Positions 11,024 through 20,449 of a stretch of DNA of 64,000 nt are shown here, in pieces. Position 1 is the first letter of the stretch. The number at the start of each line of letters is the position of its first letter. The position numbers and the translations under genes were made by a program. The DNA comes from Sternotherus odoratus (Eukaryota > Chordata > Testudines > Kinosternidae), in assembly GCA_032164245.1 (NCBI GenBank), contig JAVMKO010000003.1, positions 87,712,390-87,776,389 on the forward strand, given 5' to 3'. The notes beneath the pieces were generated by a model, which saw only the letters and a program-made list of their open reading frames with translations, did not search any database and was not told the DNA's origin.

Positions 11024-11308
11024 TTACCTCTGCTCCTTAATTTTCACGTGGCACTGTTGGGCATCCCTGCTGTGGCCCCTTTCCAGCATGGCCTTGGAGA
11101 CTCTGGGAAACGTGTTGGCATTCCGTTTGTTGTTACTGAGTTCCAACATCACGGATTCCTCTCCCCAGATAGCGATCAGATCCAACACCTCACGCGTGGA
11201 CCATGCTGGAGCTCTTTTCCTCTGGTTGGTCTCCTGTGCTGCTGAGCTTTGCATGGCGGCTTGTGATGCTGAGCTCTGCATGGCGGCTTGTGATGCTGAG
11301 CTCTGCAT
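11024..11308 (-). pseudogene. Myb/SANT-like DNA-binding domain of Harbinger accessory protein
   Basis: The minus-strand frame contains RKRAPAWSTREVLDLIAIW, then FPRVSKAMLERGHSRDAQQC and HVKIKEQR: the three-helix Myb/SANT-like (MADF-like) domain with its tryptophans. It is preceded by three near-identical repeats of SSASQAAMQ from a 24-base tandem repeat at about 11245-11310. In autonomous Harbinger elements this protein brings the transposase to the nucleus and the element ends. Confidence 0.75.
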
Positions 11309-11699
11309 GGCGACTGACCTGTGCAGGTGAGCTCGCCACGCTGACCAAACAGGAAATGCAATTCAAATGTTCCCGAGTTTTTTTCCTGTTTACCTGGGCA
11401 GAGCAGCGAGTTGAAAGTGTTGTCCAGAGCGGTCACAGTGGAGCAGTGAGGCTATCCAGAGTGGTCAGAATGGAGCATTGTGGGACAGCCTCTGGAGGCC
11501 AATAGCATCCTCACTACTCCACAATCGATCCAGAGAGGTAGATTTCAGCGCTACGCCTCTTGTTAGGGAGGAGTTCAGAATCGATTTTTGAGGGCCCTTA
11601 AAATCGACGCAAATGGCGTCCGTGTGAGGACAGGTACAGTTTTATTCCGACTTAACGACACTAAAGTCGACGTTAAGCTGTAGTGGGGACCAGCCCTAG

Positions 11700-12256
11700 G
11701 AGCAAGAAGGGAAGAGTAATGAGAATGGTATTGCACCATTATTATTCCTCCGTATACTATAATAGTTATTTTGTAGATGGTGGCAATTTGAAATATGTTG
11801 GATCAAGCCGTTTACTCTTGATGTAGACTTAATGTTAACGTGAAATAAAAGTATAGCTTAGTAAACTGAATCTTTCTATCCATTATAGTGGACCTGGTGG
11901 AAGGAATGGGGCAGAAATTAGATTAATTTCCCTTGCAACTTGGTGTCACTGTCATTCCAATATATCTGCTGTCCTTATTTTCATTTCTTACATATATTGC
12001 GATTGCACCTTATTGGGCTGGAACGCTGGAATCTTTTCCTTGTAATTTAGTCTGACATCTTTAATAACGAGTGTTTAAAGATGAGTATTTACCCAAATTA
12101 CAAGGTGCCTTTTTGAGATCCTTGAATGAAAGGTGCTATGAAGTGTGAAGTATTATTGACATGACACCACTATCAGCTGGCATGTAATTTGTGCAACCAG
12201 GTTTCTTTTGACCCACAAGGGGGCACCCCAGTTTTTAGTAAATAAAACGAGGAAGG
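11700..12256. other. ZC2HC1B intron, no recognised feature
   Basis: AT-rich sequence with no recognisable repeat termini or coding frame. Nothing supported up to the hairpin at 12257. Confidence 0.5.
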
Positions 12257-12324
12257 CTTGTGGCACCTTAGAGACTAACCAGTTTATTTCAGCATAAACT
12301 GGTTAGTCTCTAAGGTGCCACAAG
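12257..12324 (+). repeat. Perfect 30-bp-arm hairpin made of head-to-head repeat units
   Basis: Arms 12257-12286 and 12295-12324 are exact reverse complements around an 8-base loop (tttcagca). Each arm carries 'ggcaccttagagactaac', part of an interspersed repeat common in turtles and crocodilians. The unit continues right with 'gacagactaacacggctgct' to about 12365. The class of this repeat family is not known to me. Confidence 0.85.
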
Positions 12325-12988
12325 TCTTTCTTGTCTTATTTACGGAGACAGACTAACACGGCTGCTAATCTTAAATCAGTTTTTAGTTTTACTGCAGTCA
12401 ATAAACCTTATTACTTGTTCATTCTTCTCTTACTCTAATTTCTTTTTATTTGATTTTCATATCCCTTTATCTAAAGCATATAGGTGCATGAGACAACAAA
12501 TTAGTAATGACAACATGGAGGCTATGGCAGTCTTCCCATGCAAAACAAGAAAACCCTCCAATACGCTGAATTTGGCATTCAGTATTTTTTAGGAGCAGCG
12601 TGGGAAGTTAGAAACCAGGTGCTATTTGTTATCTATCCCATTGTTGGGCTTGGTACCTTCTTTCAGGGTTTCCCCTCTTATCAGACTCTGTTAGCAATCA
12701 AGCCACATTTCTAAAGCTGTTCATTCTCTTTAAATACCATTCCACTTAGCATGTCGGCCAATACCCATTGGGTAATCAGTTACTCAGTTATCTGAAGCAA
12801 TACTTTTTTTAAAAAAGGGGGTCCTTTTAAAAACAAGTTACTTTAATTATTATTGGAGTTATAACCCAGGCAATTATATGTGTGTGTGTGTGTGTGTATT
12901 TTGCAATAATTCATTTAATGTAAAAAAATTGAGCTATAGTACTTTGCTTTTAAAGGACTTGCTGTGCAGTCCTCTGCTGGAATGCCAG
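12325..12988. other. ZC2HC1B intron, no gene
   Basis: It holds the right end of the repeat unit above (to about 12365), AT-rich sequence, and a (TG)n microsatellite at about 12879-12897. Nothing else is supported before the exon at 12989. Confidence 0.5.
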
Positions 12989-13046
12989 AGAGAACCAAAA
13001 AAACATCTGATGTACCCTCTGGAAAAAATACTCCAGGAGATTCTCG
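12989..13046 (+). CDS. ZC2HC1B: Probable ZC2HC1B coding exon near the C-terminus
   Basis: With the phase-1 base left by the exon ending at 6100, acceptor use after AATGCCAG (12988) gives an open polar stretch of about 19 residues, ERTKKTSDVPSGKNTPGDS, to a good GGTAAG donor at 13047, leaving phase 2. A second acceptor only 19 bases upstream (after 12969, TGTGCAG) would force a stop after about 13 residues, so the downstream AG is favoured. The composition resembles the disordered tails of this family, but I cannot confirm it against an orthologue. The 65-residue open frame from 12878 over this region is in another frame and not supported. Confidence 0.55.
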
Positions 13047-13551
13047 GTAAGAAATACTTTATATTGAGTGATTAGATTTTAATCAGTAAATGTTGGTAAA
13101 CATCAATTTGACTTTACACACAAAGTAACAAATATTATCAAATACAAAATTTACAGATAGATAAAAATGTTTCTTAAGAATTTATTACAGTTTGCTTCAA
13201 GGATATTTACTTGGTATGTTTTTGACATGTGATGACAATTTGGTTTAACAGATATAAACCTTTAACTTCTTAATCTTAACATTTATTGTCATTAAATAAT
13301 TCTGACCCTAACTTCCCACAATTGTGTAAATTTAAATTGATTAAAGTGGATATCCATCAAAATTATTTATTAAAAAAACCATCATTCTGCCAAGCCGATG
13401 TATATTTTACAGTAAGGTTGATCAAAAGGTCAGATTTTCTAGGCTTGTAAATGTAAACAACATATGCAGTATGTAGGAAATATGTTGCAACTAGGGCCAC
13501 TGGAAGTTGATGTAGCAGAATTTCCACTCATTCTCTGAAGGGAGGGGGTCT
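13047..13551. other. Intron, no recognised feature
   Basis: AT-rich sequence without repeat termini or coding evidence, up to the hAT target duplication. Confidence 0.5.
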
Positions 13552-14067
13552 CCTTATGGCAGGGGTCTCAAACTCAAATGACCATGAGGGCCGCATGAGG
13601 ACTAGTGCACTGGCCCGAGGGCCGCATCACTGACACACACCCTGCCCTCGCTGCCCCGGCTCTGCCCCCACTCCATCCCTTCCATGAGAACTAGTGCACT
13701 GGCCCGAGGGCCGCACCACTGACACACACCCTGCCCTCGTTGCCCCGGCTACACCCCCACTCCACCCCTTCCAAGAGGTCCCACCCCTGCCCCACCTCCT
13801 CCTCTGAGCACGCAGCTCCCCATTCCCTCCTGGAAAGCGCTAGGCACCACCAACAGCTGTTTGGCAAACAAAGCAAGAGCAATATAGGAAGTCCAGAGCT
13901 AGAAACACGTGCGGCCCAGCCAGGCAGCAGAGAAGCCTCTGCTTCTGGCCCCTCCCTCCCGCAAACTGCTATGGGGGGGGGGACGACAGGAAGCTTGGCG
14001 GGCCGCAGGGAAGGGCTTCGCGGGCCACATGCGGCCCCCTCACATGTTTGAGACCCCTGCCTTATGG
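13552..14067 (+). mobile_element. Non-autonomous hAT element with perfect 8-bp target duplication
   Basis: The element (13560-14059) begins CAGGGGTCTCAAACTCAAA and ends CATGTTTGAGACCCCTG. It is flanked on both sides by CCTTATGG (13552-13559 and 14060-14067), the 8-bp duplication typical of hAT insertion. The interior is GC-rich with a partial direct repeat ('actagtgcactggcccgagg' at about 13602 and 13691) and no transposase. The open frames within it on both strands are by-products of its GC content. A truncated reverse copy lies at 26050-26325. Confidence 0.92.
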
Positions 14068-14198
14068 GCTTTTTCTGGTATTCTTTTCTACATAGCTTGG
14101 GTTTACTCATGTGTTGGGTGGAAGAACTCTTTTGGCTGGTAAGGGAACAGTTTCAATGTAAACGGATAGTGCTTTCTGCCTGAGACTGCAGACACCGT

Positions 14199-14468
14199 GG
14201 ATATGTCTACCCAGTACCTAGACATCCGCAGCTGGCCCATGCCAGCCAACTCAGACTTGGGCTTGGACTGCACAGCAGTTTCATTGCTGTGTAGACTTTC
14301 AGGCACAAGCGGAAGCCTGGGGTCTAGGACCCTCCCACCAGAGAAGGGGCTCCAGCCCACACCTGGCAGTCTACATTGCAAGGAAATGGACACACAGCCT
14401 GAGCCCCGTGAGTCCATGTTCCCTGGCATGGGCCATCCATGGGTTTTTCTTTGCTGTGTAGACCTATC
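14199..14468 (+). mobile_element. MITE with 'tatgtctac' termini
   Basis: The left end 'atatgtctacccagt' and right end 'tgctgtgtagacctatcc' form inverted termini around a GC-rich body containing 'ggcccatgccagccaactca' and 'cctgagccccgtgagtcc'. I recognise the arrangement as a common turtle MITE, but its superfamily is not certain from the sequence. The 92-residue frame inside is not a gene. Confidence 0.6.
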
Positions 14469-15282
14469 CCGATAAATAGTACCTTTAAGAGTTATGAACT
14501 GCCCTGTTGCTCTCAGTGGAATAATCACTCTGAAGTATACTAATAGGAACATCCAGCTACAATACTTACCAAGTATGGGTAAGCCATCTGAAAGTACATT
14601 CCATACAGATAAGATTTCAAGTTTTGCATTTTACCGGAAATGGAATATTATGTCTATAATATAATATTTGTCCTTAGCATGGGGCCTGCAGGGTCAAGGG
14701 CAGAGAAGATGTCTGATGGAGGAGTGGCAGGTCTCCAAGGCAGGGAAGGGTTCATGTAAAAGTCTCAAGTAGGCACTGAAAGCTCTGAACTTGGGGGACA
14801 AGAAATTTTAAAACAAGACTGGGCAACAGTTTTATTTCATATTTGGTATGAATTTTTCTTTTAAAAATCCAGTGGATTTTTCCAACAATATCTGCAAAAT
14901 CCAGGGCAAAAATTCCAGTAAGTAGGGAAAATAGGCTGCCAATTTCCACTGGCATGACAGGATTTAATACCAGGGAAAATACCACTCTGAGAAGTGTCCA
15001 CAAGGAACAACAGAATCAGTTAGAAAGTAGAAAAATTTCTGAAAAATCCAATTTTTTTCATAGAAATTTAAATTTTTGAAAAATTTTAACAACTTGATAA
15101 ACTGATAACAGAGCAAGAAGTTTCTGTGAAAACGTCCAAAAAATGCGTGCAAAGAATTTTGTCAAGTTTGAAAGCATCGTTTCATCTCTAGCATAAGTAA
15201 AGGGTGGGACAGTCTAATAAGAAATGCCCTAGCTTTCACCCACCTGGCCAAGGCCCATTCGGTTTATTTTTTTTATTACATA
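14469..15282. other. Probable ZC2HC1B intron or 3' flank, no gene
   Basis: The stretch 15020-15130 is AT-rich with 'tttctgaaaaatccaatttt' like a decayed repeat. No coding frame or complete element is supported. Confidence 0.45.
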
Positions 15283-15784
15283 CTAGTGTAAAAGCCCGTG
15301 GACACGGGCCAACAGTAATGGTCCCCCCCACTCAGCCCCCCCGTCTCCAAGCGCACCCCCCCGCTCAGCCCCCCCACGCCAAGGCCCCCCCCCCGTTCGT
15401 TCAGCCTCCCCTCCTCCCCCCACCGCACTCCCCCCGCTCGTTCAGCCCCCCTCCCACCCATTCCAAGGCCCCCGCTCGCTCAGCTTTCTCCCCCTCCCCC
15501 ACGGCCCCAGCTAGGCTGGGCGCAGCTGGCCGTGCCGTGCCCGGGCACCTCCGCCCTGCCGGCCCAGTGCCCCGGCCGGCCAGAGCCCCCTGCCTGCACC
15601 TATTGCGCCCAGCCACCCTCCTGCCCTAGGCCCCTGATCCAGACCCTGCTTCCCTCTCAGCGGCATACGCGCGGCGGCCATGTTGTGCTGCCGAACTACA
15701 CCTCCCAGCATGCCGTTAGTCCGGGCCGTCTCTACTGCGCATGACGGCTTCACACAAACTTTTCTAGCCGATTATTATATAGGA
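15283..15784 (-). mobile_element. Minus-strand Helitron carrying promoter-like sequence
   Basis: On the minus strand it starts TCCTATATAATAATCGGC after host A (complement of 15785) and ends in a GC hairpin, GGCCCGTGTCCACGGGC, ten bases before CTAG, followed by host T. This is the complete Helitron terminal signature. The interior is extremely C-rich on the plus strand (15330-15520), then CpG-rich (15520-15775). It includes a ZNF143-type site, ACTACACCTCCCAGCATGCC, at 15695-15714 and a YY1-like GCGGCCATGTTG just before it. No helicase gene is present. The long open frames are compositional. Confidence 0.8.
15695..15714 (+). promoter_or_regulatory. ZNF143 (SBS) motif inside Helitron
   Basis: ACTACACCTCCCAGCATGCC matches the long ZNF143/Staf consensus, ACTACA-n-TCCCAGCATGC. 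A YY1-like GCCATGTTG lies about 15 bases upstream. Such pairs are typical of CpG-island promoters. Whether this copy is active is unknown. Confidence 0.55.
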
Positions 15785-16105
15785 TAAAGGTGTGTCAGGT
15801 TCATGGGCAGAGTGTTTAATATTTTTGTAATTTAAAAATAGAGGAAATTGTCTGATTATGGGTTGAGCATTTTTTGTTCCTTTTTTCTACTCTGTGTCAG
15901 CTAATTAACTTGTAGAACCTTTCATGAATGCCTAAATGGTGGTTGTTCTATGGGTGGCTGAGTTCCTCTAACTGGCTGTGATTATTCATGTTGTTTCTGT
16001 TGCTTTGGTTTAACTGTACTTTGTTAGGAAAAAATATAAGTAACATGATATGAAGGGTCTTTTTCCAGTACTAGTAGTAAGTAAATGTCACTTCACTAAT
16101 TTCAG

Positions 16106-16130
16106 ACCCCCGGCACAAAGCAGAAGATAA
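16106..16130 (+). CDS. Candidate alternative terminal exon of ZC2HC1B
   Basis: An acceptor (ATTTCAG, with pyrimidines upstream) is followed by sequence that continues phase 2 from the exon ending at 13046, encoding about eight residues (RPPAQSRR) and then TAA. It is one of two possible ends and the less protein-like. It could equally be an untranslated or unused site. Confidence 0.25.
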
Positions 16131-16734
16131 GTTGGCAGATCACCCGTGACTGGAAATGGCTGCCTTTACTTGTACAGCATTGCTACTGAAGATCCTAGGA
16201 AAAGTTCCAGAAAACCACCTGCATTCCAGCTTGTCAAACAGTTTATTATATGGAAGACACCTGCGTGTTACTGATTACAATACAATGTGCAAGCTGAAGT
16301 TTATAAACTTGCTTAGTTTCTTTTCTAGGATACAAATTATTTTCTAGTGCCCTTGTTAAAGTACAGTATGTTTAATTTTTATTTATGTTTATTTTTTGGT
16401 AAGTTGTTCTTCCCTACTTATGACTGGTTAAAAGAGGATGCCATCAAGATATTTTAAAAAAATTAAATATCATGGTGAATATAATAGTGTGCTCTGTGGA
16501 CCAGGCAGCCAAGTGGTTGCTGTGAGTTATGTAATATAAGCCTCTTAGTGTTGTTTTGCTGAGGTTGCACGGTTTCCATCATACCTTTCCAAAAGTACAC
16601 CTTTAATATATGGCAATTAATTCACCCATTTTTTTCTTTTATATTTTATAGTCTCTGCCTGTTAGTGGTCATTCTAGTCATTAGCTGTTACATAGCACAC
16701 TTTATCTGTATTGTGCATAGGAGGGAAATATTGT

Positions 16735-16875
16735 CATTCCTGTATTATAGTTAGTGAAATGCTGAAAGGTGAAATAACTTGTTCAGATCACACAGTAGGT
16801 CAGTGGCAGAGCTGAGGCTAGAACTCAAGTCCTTCTGTTGTCTAGCCCAAGGCACTATCCAGTGGGCCATGCTGC
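16735..16875 (+). repeat. MIR SINE fragment
   Basis: 'cagatcacacagtaggtcag' followed by 'tggcagagctgaggctagaa' is MIR core sequence. The copy is diverged. Confidence 0.75.
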
Positions 16876-17867
16876 TTCAGAAAATGTTCTCCCCCCGCCT
16901 CATTCAGAGTGAATAGAATACTGTTTTACCAATTTAATATAAATATAAGCACCTACAGTACTTCATCCTGTCTGATTTGCACAAATTGATTTCAAATGCA
17001 AAACTGTCACTGATTTCCAGAGAGCAGGCTCCAAGAGACCCACTTTCCATGCCTGATATCTATTTTCCTAATTTGCACTCAAATCTTTGTTAAGAGTTAA
17101 AGCCATCACGTTATGTAAGATCTGAGGTTCTAACACTTACCTGGTCTCCCTCATGCTGTCACCGCAGGCTTTCAGTTAATAGCACCTGATTAACATAGTA
17201 AGCATTACACATTACAATTCTGCAATACATAGCTTTTTATTACAATATAAAAGCTGTTTAGAAACTACATAGAAATATTACACACAGAAAATATTTTAGA
17301 CTTTAGGTCTCAAATGGGATTGTGAGAATTGACAGACATTATGAGGTATTTTGCCCTGTTGCACTGTATTGCTTCAAAGTGACCTGTAGGTTCGTATTAA
17401 GAGATAGAAAAGAGTGATTAGATCATTGTCTACTCCAAGCACAAAAACTAGTCTTGCAGTAAAGGACATAATAGATATTAAAGTGATATGCTGGTGTAAC
17501 CCACTAATCACTGGGTGGTGTCTCTCCCTCAATGCCCATTCCACAGAAAACATGGGTTTGCTATAGAGTTTGCCTCTAGCTCTAGTTGTAGGGATGAATG
17601 CAGTCAGAATGTGAGGTCACTAGTTCAATCCCAAGTAACCTCTATCATGGCTGACATATCCAGAAAACCAGATTGAATCACCAAAACCAGCAAGAAAATG
17701 CCCAGGCCTAATTCAACCTGACCATTGTGTAGCTCAAACACTTGTCCCACTCACCACCGGAAGTTGGTCCAATGAAAGATATTACTTCACTCACCTTGTC
17801 TTTCAGGCCTAATTAGGTAACTTCTCCTGCCAGTTCCTGAAAAAAGTACAGGATATATGAAACTCAG

Positions 17868-18180
17868 CGTATGTCTACCCTGCAACCATGAAATTTCATT
17901 GCAGCTTGAGTTACGAAGAGTCCTTTGACACCTTAAAGACTAACTAAAGTACTGAAGCATAAGCAGTCTTGGGTTAATACCCACTTCGTCGGATGCAAGC
18001 AGTAGAACTACGCTTGAATAGACATATCTGAGCTAACTTTAAGCGAGCTAGCTTGTCGTGAAGTGCAAGTAGTGAAGCTGCAGCAGTGTATGCCAATTCC
18101 ATGAGCAATTAGGATTCTGGACGAGCTCACACTAAAGCACACCCTGCCACTGCGTCACACAGTACCCAAACTAACTAGAT
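17868..18180 (+). mobile_element. MITE remnant interrupted by another turtle repeat
   Basis: 'gcgtatgtctaccctgcaac' resembles the left terminus of the MITE at 14199. It is interrupted at about 17916-18000 by a unit of the 'caccttaaagactaac' / 'cccacttcgtcggatgcaag' repeat family, after which MITE-like sequence resumes ('acgcttgaatagacatatct'). Boundaries are approximate. Confidence 0.4.
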
Positions 18181-18247
18181 TTAAGCTGGGTAACCACTCC
18201 CCATGATTGCAGTACTGATGTACCTTTTCTGGTTTTGGTTTACACAA

Positions 18248-18865
18248 AGCAGCAGCACCGCCAGTCTCCCGCCGCCCGCGGCCCCCCCACCAGTCTCCCG
18301 CGGCCCCCCCCGCCAGTCTCCCGCCGCCTGCGGGCCCCCCCCCCGCCAGTCTCCCGCCGTCCGCGCCCCCCCCGGACCGATCTCCCGCCGCCCCCCCGGC
18401 CGATCTCCCACCGCCCGCTGCCCCCCCCGGGCCGATCTCCCGCCGCCCGCGGCCCCCCCCCCGCCAGTCTCTCGCCGCCCGCAGCCCCCAGCCGATCTCC
18501 CGCCGCCCCCCCGCCGATCTCCTGCCGCCCGCGGCCCCCCCCGCCAGGCTCTCGCCGCCCGCGGCCCCCCCCCGGGCCGATCTCCCGCCGCCCGCGCCCC
18601 CCCCGGCCGATTTCCCGCCGCCCGCGCCCCCCCCCCCCCCGCCGCCAGTCTCCCGCCGCCCGCAGTTCCCCCCCCCCCAGCCGGTCTCCCGCCGCCCGTG
18701 GCCCCCCTGGCCGATCTCCCGCCGCCCGCGCCCCCCCCCGCCAGTCTCCCGCCGCCTGCGGTCCCCCCCCAGCCGGTCTCCCGCCGCCCGCGGCCCCCCC
18801 CCCCCGGCCGGTCTCCCACCGCCTGCGGCCCACCCGCCGGTCTCCTACCTCCCGCGGGGCCCAAC
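18248..18865 (+). repeat. C-rich tandem array, about 28-32 bp unit, roughly 20 copies
   Basis: Repeated units of the form 'cgatctcccgccgcccgcgg' plus a variable run of C. Unit length varies with the C run. Nearly all C is on the plus strand, so the minus strand is a long G-run repeat with many potential quadruplex motifs. Open frames of 190-280 codons occur on both strands in several frames purely because the units lack stop codons. They encode proline/arginine- or glycine/arginine-rich repeats and are not supported as genes. Confidence 0.9.
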
Positions 18866-19107
18866 CCCCGCATGCGCTGCAGCCGCGGGGCCGGCTGGAA
18901 GAAGCAAAGGGGGGGCGGGGGAGGCTGCTGGGTGCCGGGGGAGGGGGCTGGTGAGCGCGGCAGCGGCTGCCCGAGCCGCGCCTCGCTCACAGCCCCGGGT
19001 GACAAGCGGGTACAGCTGAGTACCGGCCCCGGACTTCAGGGGGGCCCCCCCTGAAGTCCGGGGCCCGGTACAGCTGTACCCGTTGTACCACCCTGTCGCC
19101 GGCCCTG
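18866..19107 (+). mobile_element. GC-rich hAT-like right end with internal palindrome
   Basis: The segment ends GTCGCCGGCCCTG at 19107, matching the reverse of the CAGGGCCGGC terminus of the complete hAT MITE at 36596. It contains a 20-bp-arm palindrome (19025-19064, 'ggccccggacttcagggggg' and its reverse complement). The left end and target duplication were not found. The C-rich array may be internal to this element. Confidence 0.4.
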
Positions 19108-19310
19108 CCAACAATGCAGGGTATATGCGTGTGTCTCTGTCTTTCTCTGTCTCCATAGAGACATGGAGAAAGAACAAAATAATGCGATGTAATAGCTTTT
19201 GTGCTTTAACGCTAGGAGGCAGGCTATAACATGCAGCACATGTATGCCAAAGAGCTAGGACATAAGCTAGAGCAGTGAACGGGTGAGAGGAGAACTTTAA
19301 GGATGGGGTG

Positions 19311-19896
19311 TACAGTAAACCCTCGATTTAACGGACCCCGATTTAACGGACTTCGGATGCAACGGACAAAATTTCCGATGCATCCGAAATCCATTATTCG
19401 GGGGCTCCCGCCCGGCTCCCCGCAGCGGGGAGCCCAGCGGGCGAGTTGACAGCTCCCGCCCGGCTCCCCGCAGCGGGGAGCCGGGCGGGAGCTGTCAACT
19501 CCCCCTCTCCCCCGGCTCCCTGCAGGGGGAGCCGGGCGGGGGGGTTGACAGTTCCCGCCCGGTTCTCCGCTGTGGGGACCCGGGCGGGCGAGTTGACAGC
19601 TCCCGCTGGGCTCCCAGGAGCGGGAAGCCCGGCGGGAGCTGTCAACTACCCCCCCCCCCCCAGCCGGGACCCGGGCGGGCGGGTTGACGGCTCCTGCCAG
19701 GGTCCCAGCAGCCGGGCTCCCGGCCGTGATAAAAGTAAAACCTCAACATAACGGACTAATTCGGGCGAGGGGGGTGTCTATTGTCAGCCGAAAGTCCATT
19801 ATTTAATAATTTTAAAAAATTATTAAATAACGGACTTTCGGCTTTAACGGACACTCCCTCGCCCGAATTAGTCCGTTATATCGAGGTTTCACTGTA
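19311..19896 (+). mobile_element. Tigger/pogo-like MITE with foldback half
   Basis: Termini CAGTAAACCCTCGATTTAAC (left) and CGAGGTTTCACTG (right) are flanked by TA on both sides (19311-19312, 19895-19896), the Tc1/mariner target. The middle consists of GC-rich tandem units of 'gagccgggcgggagctgtca' in both orientations. The right third (about 19737-19894) is a near-perfect inverted repeat of the terminal sequence around 'ttaataattttaaaaaatta'. No transposase. Related copies are at 33900-34237 and 53085-53419. Confidence 0.8.
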
Positions 19897-20449
19897 CTCA
19901 GTTTCCCAAGAATACATGCTAGTCTTTCCAAAGTTTACCATTACACGCCAACACTGTATCATGCTCTGTTTAGAGTACAAGTACCGTACATAAAGTTATA
20001 TAGCTCCAGGTAATACTTTTCTTTTGCTATTTGATTGAGATATTAATTCACCGTTAGACTAGTTGACAGGCATTTTCAGTCATGTGAACTAAGGCAAGGT
20101 GAGCAAGTACTTTTCTGAGAGAAGGCCAGGTGTTGGTTTGGATGCACTCCTTGGACACTTACTGTTGTTAAAACTGGTGATAAAGCACAGCTATCAATCA
20201 GATTCTTCTTTAATGACAACTGCAGAAGCTTCCATAAACTTGGCGTAATCTGCAGCATACCACACTTTTAATTCTGTGTGGGGTTCAACTGGCTGTGAAT
20301 GGAAAAAAGTCCCCAGTATTTACTTATATTGTCTTTGTTTCTATAGGAAACTTTTACATCTTATTTAAAATAGGTGGTAGTCTAGTTGCTACCTTTACAG
20401 CAACTGTTTTCTTCATATTTGCTTAAACCATTGATAGCTTATGTGATGC
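19897..20449. other. No recognised feature
   Basis: Unique-looking AT-rich sequence with no supported gene or repeat. Confidence 0.4.

Larger units (their letters stand above)
8056..11699 (+). mobile_element. PIF/Harbinger DNA transposon, two-gene, degenerate
   Basis: The element is bounded by imperfect terminal inverted repeats: GGGTATGTCTTCACTACA on the left and, read from the right end inward, GGGCTGGTCCCCACTACA. The flanking trinucleotides TAA (8056-8058) and TAG (11697-11699) are consistent with a decayed Harbinger TWA target duplication. It carries a plus-strand transposase remnant and a minus-strand Myb/SANT-like gene in pieces, facing each other as in autonomous Harbinger elements. 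A Helitron (10172-10617) has inserted between pieces of the Myb-like gene. Both genes are broken, so the element is immobile. It sits in the ZC2HC1B intron between 6101 and 12988. Confidence 0.82.
15785..17867. other. Intron or 3' flank of ZC2HC1B, with one MIR
   Basis: AT-rich, otherwise unremarkable. It includes the weak alternative terminal exon at 16106 and a MIR at 16735-16875. The tail of another turtle repeat ('ggaagttggtccaatgaaag') lies at about 17757-17780; a similar tail occurs at the very end of the window. Confidence 0.5.

Noticed and set aside
12969..13005. Upstream acceptor of the 12.99 kb exon as the main splice site
   Set aside because: With the phase left by the exon ending at 6100, it stops after about 13 residues, whereas the acceptor 19 bases downstream keeps the frame open to a good donor.
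18248..18865. CRISPR array
   Set aside because: Units are contiguous and variable in length, without unique spacers; the window is vertebrate DNA.
18181..19054. Overlapping 190-280 codon frames with proline/arginine- or glycine/arginine-rich translations
   Set aside because: They exist on both strands and in several frames of a stop-free C-rich tandem array; there is no non-repetitive domain and no splice or codon evidence.
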